In this document: positions 56,640-64,000 of the stretch, one piece after another | Numbering within the stretch: position 1 is the stretch's first letter | Layout: each line of letters begins with the position of its first letter | Assembly: GCA_947561395.2 (NCBI GenBank) | Contig: OX387190.1 | Span: 10,844,858-10,908,857, forward strand | Source: Buxus sempervirens | Taxonomy: Eukaryota; Streptophyta; Magnoliopsida; Buxales; Buxaceae | DNA length: 64,000 nucleotides | Direction of reading: 5' to 3' | Notes under the pieces: model-generated | What the model saw: the letters and a program-made list of their open reading frames with translations, nothing else | Told to the model about the DNA's origin: nothing | Databases searched by the model: none | Position numbers and translations under genes: made by a program

Positions 56640-59040
56640 TGTAACGCCCCGGATCCAGGGGTATTTAAACACATAAACCCAAATTTGGTTCGTTAGGGAA
56701 AATGGCCCAAAACAACTATTCAAGACTTAAACAATTTCATTTATTATATCAGAGTGCGGAAATATAAACAACTTTCAGAAAGCGCGGAATTAAACCACAA
56801 AAATAATCTACTATCATTTCATTTAAAAAGTCTGGAAAGGGTTCAACTAAATAACATAAATAACATCCACCAAGGGTGTTGAATAAAGATACTAATAATC
56901 CATCAAAATCCTCAAATAAAATACTAAAGTTAATTCCTAAGAAAATGAATATAAATATCTCTCCATGTCCTCATGGACCTACACAGGAATGAAATAGTCT
57001 TCTTCCTGGTGATCACAATAATCCTCCGGAGTTTCTACCCTAGCAACGTCCTCTCCAGGAATATCTGAAAACAAAATCGATAAAACAATAATGTGACAAA
57101 CAACATCTCGTAAGCAGTCATGCAAATAGTTGAACACAATAAAATATGCATCGCATAATCCGAATAATCACAATAAGAATCAAAACAACAATGAAATACA
57201 ATTTGTCCACCTTATGGGACTCATGAAATAGTATACCAGAAAAAGAGAGTAGACATGTGCCAATATGCTACCTAACCGAATTACGATGGACCAGCCGCCC
57301 TGTAGTCTGGCTATTAAATACCAACGGAAGAATCCAACCATGAATTAGCATATACGGCCCAACCAATCCAGGAGTGGGTAACGTAGCGACCGACCAATCC
57401 AGGAACAGTACCATCCTCGAGATGATGGAATGCCTCAGACACAGAATTCAAACCCCTCTAATACACATTTCACTTACTAACTATTCTATGGATCCATATA
57501 ACTACTAAGCCCACTCAACAGTGAGAAAAACCAACTAGGGTTATGGACATACTTCTCAATAACACCCACCAAATATAGAACTTTATCTGTATCACCAAAT
57601 CCGCCCATGCGGGAAACAATAAATCAGGCACCAGCCTTGTCACAACAGTGACCCAAAACCAAAACAGAATGCACCAAGTCATATGTCCAAAACTACAGGT
57701 TTCAACGAGCCAATATGTCCCGAATGTGTATCGATTCCATCAATTCACAAAATACCTTCATATCACCCAAATACAGGTGTATGAACTCACAAAACCATCC
57801 TTGGTTAAAAGTAAAATCTTTTGGAACAATGGAATCAAGTAAAAGTGCCTCTTTAGAAACATCTACCCAAAATCTTTATAAAATTGAATTTTAAACATCC
57901 TCCAGTGCAAACACTTCCCAAATACCCCAATCTTGATGATACATAGGTTAAAATTAGATAAAAACACTTCCGTAGTGAAAACTAGGTTGAAAAGTCAATT
58001 TCAAAAAATCTAACAGACTGGTCGCTCGAGCGGCCAAGGGAGCTCGATCGGCCTTACAAAATAGGTTATTTCAGGGTAGGTCTCTCGAGCGACTGTTTTA
58101 ACGACAGTTCAATCTGGGTAAAATTGCTCTCTGGTTTTGGAATAAATACATAAGGCGCTCGAGCGACTGCTCAGGTGACCCGATACGTGAAAAATCCCTA
58201 ACTTTGCGAAATTCAATAAAAATTACACAACTCAATATTCAATGCATCAAAAACATTATAAATCATTCTAAAATACTTTATAAACATGCTAGAACAATTC
58301 CCAACAATTAAAACATTATAAATAACAAAACCAACGTATCAAAACACCGAATAACCATATATATCGTCTAAACACGAATTTGGATTTTATGCAAGCGTCA
58401 AGGGACTACTTACCTGGTTCTAAGAACTTAAATCCTTCCTAAAGCACTGCTAGATCACTCCTAAGAATGCCAAACGTGCCTAGCAAGCCTCGATCACTTC
58501 TGAGTTTTTGTGCACAAAAATCCTCTCTCTTCCTTCTCTAAGTCAGCTCCAACAGGTTGTTTTAAGGTTAGGTTTGATCACAAGAAGTTAAGAGAAGAAT
58601 AGGAGAAGAACACCTAAAGTGGACGGCTGCTCTTCTTTGGGTTTGAACGTGAGTTGTCCATGCATAATTAAGTTTTGTTTATTAATTTGTTCCCTATTAC
58701 TTATTTTCCCTCCTTCTTGAAGCCAAACCATTAAACCCAACTAATCCTTAAAACAAACCAATTCTTTGGGTCAACCCACTTCCTTAGGGTTTGACCCACT
58801 CTTTTTTTTTATTCTCTTTGATTATAATATAATTAATTCTTACTAATATAAACGATAGCAACAATAATTATTATATTAAAATAATACCTAGTCCATGATC
58901 ATGAACTCACCTTATATAGGCTCTCCTCTCATCTCCGGTTCATCTTGAACTCCTCCGGGTTGAACCAAAATTTCATCTCCTGCATATTATTAACCAATTA
59001 GTCTATTAATTTATTTATTACTAAAATCTGGGATTTTACA
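56640..59040 (-). repeat. 5' LTR of the Tekay-like element
   Basis: The 2,401-bp LTR pairs with 47241-49620. Most differences lie in the first 240 bp (plus coordinates) and the last 560 bp. The middle, about 57381-58480, shows no difference by eye. It carries the same GC-rich cassette (58020-58185). Confidence 0.94.
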
Positions 59041-59660
59041 CCGACAATATCCTCCGTTTCAGAGACAGTTCTTACTTGATGTATTACTTTTATTCGAGTA
59101 CTGTTTTATTTGTCATGATTGTATCATGATTACTCGTTTACTTTATCGAGCATGAAAGCATGGTTATTTTTATGTATATATATAAACTGTTTATTCATGC
59201 ATAGCGTTACCTACTGGGATATTCGTATTCCATCCATGTTTTGTTTTGTTTTTTAGTTGATCCTCGTGAGGGCGACTTGAGGGTTGGTTCTCAAGGAGAG
59301 TTTGTTGACTTCTGCTCAGAGGATTATTTCTATCCTGATTAGACATTGTTGGGAGGTTGATACATTTTATTGATACAATTAATCTTTATATTTGTTATTC
59401 TATATTATTTTAGATGATTATGAGAGTGAGAGTGATAGAACCCATTTTTACCAGACTTATAATTTATTTTTTATGTGATGGTTTGGATGATACTTTTATC
59501 CACGCTTATTAACTTTATTGATGACTATCTTCCGCGCTCTAATATTAATTGGTAAATGATTTGAATTTGAATGTCTGGTAATTAGCTGCTTTGAGCACAG
59601 TAGCACTTCGGATTCAGGTTGGGTGCTTTATTTGCAATGACTCGGGTTCGAGGCGTTACA

Positions 59661-60396
59661 TTGCTGAAACACCATAATCACTTGGCAGTTGAATCTTGTA
59701 AGCATTCTCCCCAATGCATTGAAGTACCTTGAATGAACCATCAGCTTTAGGAATAAGCTTGGCATGACGCCCTCCTAGAATCCAATCCTTTCATAAATGA
59801 ATCCATACCAAATCAACCTCCTTGAAAGCTGCTGGTTTTCGGTGCTTGTTGGCTTGCTTTCTATACTTTTCAGTTTGCTTGAGAATATACTCACGAACTT
59901 GTTCATGCAACTTTTTGATGTACTTCACCCTTTCCTCTGCATCACCACTAAATTGATGAGTAGTAGGGAGTGTTGCCAAATCCAACGGGCTAATGGGATT
60001 TTGTCCATAAACAACTTCAAATGGACTATGCCCAATAGTTTGACTAGTAGATCGATTATAAGCAAACTCGGCTTGTGCAAGCAAGAGATCCCGTTGTCGA
60101 ATATTTTTTCACACATAACTTCTTAACAAATTTCCCAAACTTCTGTTGACCACCTTGGTTTGACCATCACTTTGAGGATGACAAGTTGTGCTAAAGTGAA
60201 GATTAGTACCAAGCTTTCGCCAAAGAGTGCGCAAAAAATGACTCATGAATTTGGTGTCTCGATCTGAAGTGATTGTCCTTGGAATACCATGAAGCTTGAG
60301 TATCTCTCGAAAATAAAGACCAGCCACATAAGAGGCATCAAGATTCTTGCTACATGGAACAAAATGAGCCATCTCAAAATAACGATCAACAATACC
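59661..60396 (-). pseudogene. int: Outer gypsy integrase, core and following region
   Basis: From 60396 the minus strand reads [13 protein letters not shown], then [12 protein letters not shown] (second catalytic Asp) and [15 protein letters not shown], where the catalytic Glu of DGQTE is Lys. TGA near 60109 precedes QAEFAYNRSTSQTIGHSPFE (59791-60084), and after a frameshift the C-terminal region reads KVLQCIGENAYKIQLPSDYG to 59661. Each end is a TSD with a solo LTR. Confidence 0.88.
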
Positions 60397-61689
60397 TGTG
60401 CGCGCGTGGGAAACGCGGCACGGGAAAATTCGGAGTCGCCACCGCCTGATGGGGTGCAGGCGAACACCTGGGTGCCTAATCTTGCCTATTAGGGCTTTTT
60501 GGTCTGCGGCTTGAGATTCTAAGTCTGTTCTCGGTTGTGGTTCGGGGAAGTCCGTAGACACCCGGGTCCACCCCGTCGGATGACGGGTCCCGTGGGTTCC
60601 CTGGTTTGAGTCAGCTTACATTGGTCTCACCTGATTCCTAATCCGATATGCAATTTGGTTAAGTCTGGCGGGACCACCTGAGTGGTGTGGGTCCCTTTAG
60701 TTGCTTTTATCTTGATTACTTAGGTGATCTGAGTCTGGTTGGGTGGGCCCCGTTGGAAGGCCCACGGTATCCTTGGTGGGCTTAGTCAAGCCCGTGTACC
60801 CTTGTGGACCTCAGTCTAGCCTGAGAGGTCCTTTGGACTTTGGTTAGTTCAATTGATTTTACTTTAAGTTCAGATTTGAAGATTAAGTGTTTTTCATGCA
60901 CAAGTGGGCCGGACCGGTTTGTGGGCCCCTAAGGTGGGCCCACGTGGTGTCCAAGTATTTTTTACTGGATTTATCTTTTTAATTTTGCCAAAGTGATTTG
61001 GACACTGGGCTTGGGGCCCGCAGTCCAAATCTGGGCTTGTAAGCCCAAGTTACCGAAAGTTAGGGTTTGCACCCTTCCTTGGTTCGGTTGGTGGGCTTTG
61101 GCGGGCCCGGTGGGCTTTGGCGGGCCCAGTGGGCTTTGGCGGTGGCCCTTGCCCTTGGTCTCGGCCAAACCACGCAATTCATGCATCAATTTCACATAAC
61201 AAGGCTCGGGTGGGCCACATTGGGTTTGGCCCCCCCCGGTTCAAATTGTTCATTTTACTTAAGTTATTTTAATGGCATGCTTTGGTGTTTATTGGGCTTG
61301 GTGGGCCCCATTGGAAGGCCCACTGGAAGTCAAGTTGGACCGAGAGTCCAAGTCCTATGTCGGGTTTCCGGGTGACCCAGAAACCCTTTTGGTTTATCCG
61401 GTTTGGTTCGGAAATATCATTCACATCTAGCAATAATCACACAAAAAACACAAGATAGACACTTTGTCAGAGAAAAAACTGGCTCATTGTGCTGGGTCCA
61501 AGGGGAGGTACCCGGGGGCCCTGTGGGGAGGAGCGAAGCGGAGCCCACGGGGGTGGGGTACCTCCCCGTACCAAGGTACGAGTTGGATGCGTAGCGAACA
61601 AAAGGGGTGTGGGGGGCGAAGCCCCCCGCGGTACAGTAAAGGGCATTTTTGGAATTTTTTCAAAACATATCAATTCGGCATTTTTAGGG

Positions 61690-61865
61690 GTAGGCGCCGA
61701 CCTCAGGTAGTAGGCGCGAGGTCGGCGCGAAATGGGCGGACCGAAAATAGCAAAAAAACACAAAAAAAATAAGTGGGCGCGAGCTGAGCGCGAAGGGTAC
61801 GCGCAAGCTTCGCGCGAGCTTCGCGAGAAGGGTACGCGCGAGCTTCGCGCGAACTCAGCGGACAC
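61690..61865. repeat. GC-rich cassette B (downstream of TATA)
   Basis: Repeats of GCGCGAGCTTCGCG and GGGTACGCGC, several self-complementary (CGCGCGAGCTTCGCGCG core), with GCGCCGACCTC/GAGGTCGGCGC as an outer pair. It occupies the place of cassette 33159-33300 in the related LTR. Confidence 0.75.
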
Positions 61866-62794
61866 TCGATGCTCTCGGTTTTCTTTCAAACTCCATTTCT
61901 GAGCTGATTTTTAAGCTCTGTAACACCTCCCAGGTGTTCCCCAGACTCCCAAGAGACCCTTAAGCATGCATTCAAATTAATCTGAACTACTTCATCACCC
62001 GACCCCAAATCTCTTTTTAGGCAAAACCGAACCCGATGATACATAAAACCAAGCCCGATGACTTCACAGGGGTAATGAGGATGATGGAGCATGTTAGCAA
62101 GCACACAGGCAGGGGGGTTGGGGAGCATGTTGGCATGTTTAGCAAAATTAAATAGTGACCATAAAAGACAGAGATTGCATGGGCAAGAAAAAACACAAAA
62201 CCCTCGCCTACGCCTGGGCTAGACCGGACCTTCGAGCATGTCCGGTAACCGTCAGGGAAAGGAAAGAGAGGGGGGGTTTACAGGGATACAAAAGACTCAC
62301 TTAGCTGGGAACACACTCCCTTTTACGCCAAATCCCATATTGCCCAGAACCGTAGCCTGGGAGATCCCATGTGGAAGCAAACGTGGTGGATACCATACTT
62401 ACATAAGAAAAGTCATGCAAGAGAACCAGTTTTCATATATGTGGTATAGGAGCTAGAGGGGAACAATACCTGAAAGTTCTGAGCTCTTTCGTGGAAGTGT
62501 GTGACCTCCTCGAAGCGAAACGCCGCTGCGAGCTTCCTCTCCAACAGCCACCGCGAGTAGCTCCTCCAGTCTTTGGTAGAAGGATGAAGAAGAAGGAGAA
62601 AAGAAGGGATCAGAAGGCAAGGTCGGGTGCTTGGGGATATAGGGAGGGAAGTCAGGCCACGGGAGGGGAAGTTTTTGAGAACCAACAGCCAACTAGAATA
62701 AAAACCTTCACTGAAAAAATCCCCAACCCGAGAACAAAAAATGCCAACCCCCTGCGTGAACTTCGCGCGGCCTTATATAGGCCAGAAAAAGGGG

Positions 62795-62862
62795 GTGCCG
62801 CTCACCTTGGCGCCCAGCTCAAGGTGAGCGCATGCCGCTCGCCACGTCCGCGCGAGCGGCAT
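62795..62862. repeat. GC-rich cassette A (just upstream of TATA)
   Basis: The inverted repeats GCTCACCTTGG/CAAGGTGAGC and GCCGCTCGC/GCGAGCGGC lie next to the TATA box in the element's direction. They occupy the place of cassette 34243-34489 in the related LTR but share no motif with it. GCGTGAACTTCGCGCGG, near 62755, continues the theme. Confidence 0.7.
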
Positions 62863-63089
62863 AATGATGAAAATCCATTAAATACCGTCGCGCGTTTGGT
62901 CGGAAAATCCAAATTTTCGGATTTAGTCCCTGGCAAATTTTAATTTAATCCGATATTCTCGGATTTTTACAGATTTAGTCCCTAGGATATTTCGTATATT
63001 TGGATATTTACGGATTTGATCCCCGAGATATTTTCCTGCGCAACTCGCCACGTATGCAACTTTTCGCCACGTGCGCAGATTGCCGGTTT

Positions 63090-63790
63090 TGCTGCTCGGA
63101 AATTTCATCAGCTCATATTTTCTTCATCCGGACTCCGATCTGGGCAAACTTAGTTTCATTAGAATCGTATCGGAGCCCTCCATCCCATGACCTAGGGGTA
63201 GGCCTCCGGATCGGATTTTAGCAGAAAGTCAACTTTTGGCTCTGCTCAAGTTTGACTGCCCGCAGAACCTTTATCCGGACCCCGATTCCTGCAAACTCGG
63301 TTGCGTTGGAACCGTGTCGAGATTCTCTATCCAATGACCTAGGGGTAGGCCTCTGGATCGGATTTTAGCAGATTTTCAACTTTTGGCTCTGCTCAAGTTT
63401 GACCGCCCGCAGAACCTTCATCCGGACCCCGATTCCTGCAAACTCAGTTGCGTTGGAACCGTGTCGAGATTCTCTATCCAATGACCTAGGGGTAGGCCTC
63501 CGGATCGGATTTTAGCAGAAAGTCAACTTTTGGCTCTGCTCAGGTTTGACCGCCCGCAGAACCTTCATCCGAACCCTGATTCCTGCAAACTCAGTTGCGT
63601 TGGAATCGTGTCGAGATTCTCTATCCAATGACCTAGGGGTAGGCCTCCGGATCGGATTTTAGCAGAAAGTCAACTTTTGGCTCTGCTCAGGTTTGACCGC
63701 CCGCAGAACCTTCATCCGGACCCCGATTCCTGCAAACTCAGTTGTGTTGGAACCGTGTCGAGATTCTCTATCCAATGGCATAAAGCAAGG
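63090..63790. repeat. 147-bp tandem array in Tat-type solo LTR
   Basis: AACTTTTGGCTCTGCTCA begins at 63231, 63378, 63525 and 63672, exactly 147 bp apart. Each unit contains CCGGATCGGATTTTAGCAG and a CCCGATTCCTGCAAACTC phrase. The related LTR at 34690-34900 has about two copies of the unit. Confidence 0.9.
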
Positions 63791-63901
63791 TGGCCAATTT
63801 TCACTTGATCAAAAAGTCAACTTTTCACCCCTTAGGGTTTGACTTTCTGTCCAGGGTTTGCATTTTTGTTTTTCGGGGAGCGCAAAAATGAGGTGCTTAC
63901 A

Positions 63902-64000
63902 ATACCATAAATTCATCTTTTTTTCTTTTGAGTCTTTGACAAATCCACCACAAAATCCATGCTAATATGTTCCCATGGTGACTTAGGAACAAGAAGTTGT
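63902..64000 (-). pseudogene. int: Outer gypsy integrase, start of core, cut by window edge
   Basis: The minus strand reads SPWEHISMDFVVDLSKTQ, the first catalytic Asp region, then KKKR with a stop, and joins [11 protein letters not shown] on the other side of the solo LTR. This confirms that the solo LTR entered the integrase gene. Confidence 0.85.

Larger units (their letters stand above)
47241..59040 (-). mobile_element. Tekay/Del-like chromovirus with both LTRs
   Basis: TSD CCGAC occurs at 47236-47240 and 59041-59045. On the minus strand the order is 5' LTR (59040-56640), tRNA-iMet-type PBS, gag (split by a Tat solo LTR), zinc knuckle, protease, RT, RNase H, integrase with chromodomain-like tail, PPT and 3' LTR (49620-47241). 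The net length without the nested LTR is about 9.5 kb. The LTRs agree almost throughout, so this is one of the youngest insertions here, yet gag-pol carries many stops, a frameshift pair and a small deletion. Confidence 0.93.
45369..59660 (+). mobile_element. Tekay-type solo LTR split by a nested Tekay element
   Basis: The outer ends are TGTAAGACCTCG (45369) and GAGGCGTTACA (59660), with TSD TTGCT at 45364-45368 and 59661-59665. It is interrupted at 47240 by the element 47241-59040; the two pieces together are about 2.49 kb, one LTR long, with no genes. A GC-rich cassette lies at 46013-46250. Bases 59041-59660 are the right piece. Confidence 0.87.
60397..63901 (-). repeat. Tat-type solo LTR, 3.5 kb
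   Basis: The minus strand starts TGTAAGCACCTCATTTTTGC (63901) and ends CGCGCGCACA (60397); perfect TSD ATACC at 60392-60396 and 63902-63906. It splits the outer gypsy integrase. It is homologous to 32091-35020 but longer, mainly through a 147-bp tandem array (about 63090-63790). TATA-like CTATATAAGG (minus) lies at 62770-62780. GC-rich cassettes lie at 61690-61865 and 62795-62862. No genes; ORFs at 61464-61889 come from the GC-rich cassette. Confidence 0.9.
41470..64000 (-). mobile_element. Outer Ty3/gypsy element, runs off the right edge
   Basis: After removing three insertions, the minus strand reads integrase through 64000-63902, 60396-59661, 45368-45307 and 41990-41958, then a PPT-like AACCAGGGGAGCA and an LTR starting TGATACAAATC. 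RT, gag and the other LTR lie beyond the window. The integrase type and the PPT fit plant Ty3/gypsy (chromovirus-like); I could not settle the clade. Confidence 0.8.

Noticed and set aside
61464-61889. GC-rich overlapping ORFs of 100-140 residues
   Set aside because: Open frames on both strands result from high GC and few stop codons in the cassette region.

Overview
The window is nuclear DNA of a flowering plant. I found no host gene, tRNA, rRNA or CRISPR array. Nearly every base that can be assigned belongs to retrotransposons inserted into one another. The plant origin follows from the Tat-type Ty3/gypsy proteins (archaeal-type RNase H, tRNA-Arg primer site), a Tekay/Del-like chromovirus, a Ty1/copia remnant and a plant L1-type LINE with an RNase H tail. 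Species cannot be read from the sequence. I fixed element boundaries from TG...CA ends, paired LTRs, primer-binding sites (PBS), polypurine tracts (PPT) and 5-bp target-site duplications (TSD).

Left block (1-28580): a plus-strand Tat-like element whose 5' LTR is cut by the window edge. It has a PBS, a 3.9-kb leader, a gag gene, no pol, a 2.9-kb tail, a PPT and a 2.23-kb 3' LTR. Its gag is split at 4741 by a complete 17.3-kb minus-strand Tat element (4742-22024, TSD ATGGC) that carries gag, protease, RT, RNase H and integrase, all damaged. That element also holds an opposite-strand gene-like ORF (7853-8746) beside its 3' LTR.

Middle block (28586-41470): a Ty1/copia gene (28586-29652 and 35549-35683) is split by a Tekay-type solo LTR (29658-35548, TSD ATCTA), which itself contains a Tat-type solo LTR (32091-35020, TSD CTCGT/CTCAT). 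Next come a Tekay-type LTR on the minus strand (about 35684-38003) and a decayed LINE (38004-40905).

Right block (about 41470-64000): the 3' end of a minus-strand Ty3/gypsy element that runs off the window. Its integrase/3' region is broken by three insertions. They are a solo LTR (41991-45306, TSD TCGAG), a solo LTR (45369-59660, TSD TTGCT) and a Tat-type solo LTR (60397-63901, TSD ATACC). The second contains a Tekay-like element with both LTRs (47241-59040, TSD CCGAC), and that element's gag is split by a further Tat solo LTR (53966-56231, TSD CCCGT). Nesting reaches four levels.

The least ordinary signal is a set of GC-rich arrays of short imperfect hairpins inside otherwise AT-rich LTRs. 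In the Tat-type LTRs they come in pairs, one just upstream of the TATA box and one downstream. The two arrays of one element share a motif, while a related LTR carries a different motif at the same sites.
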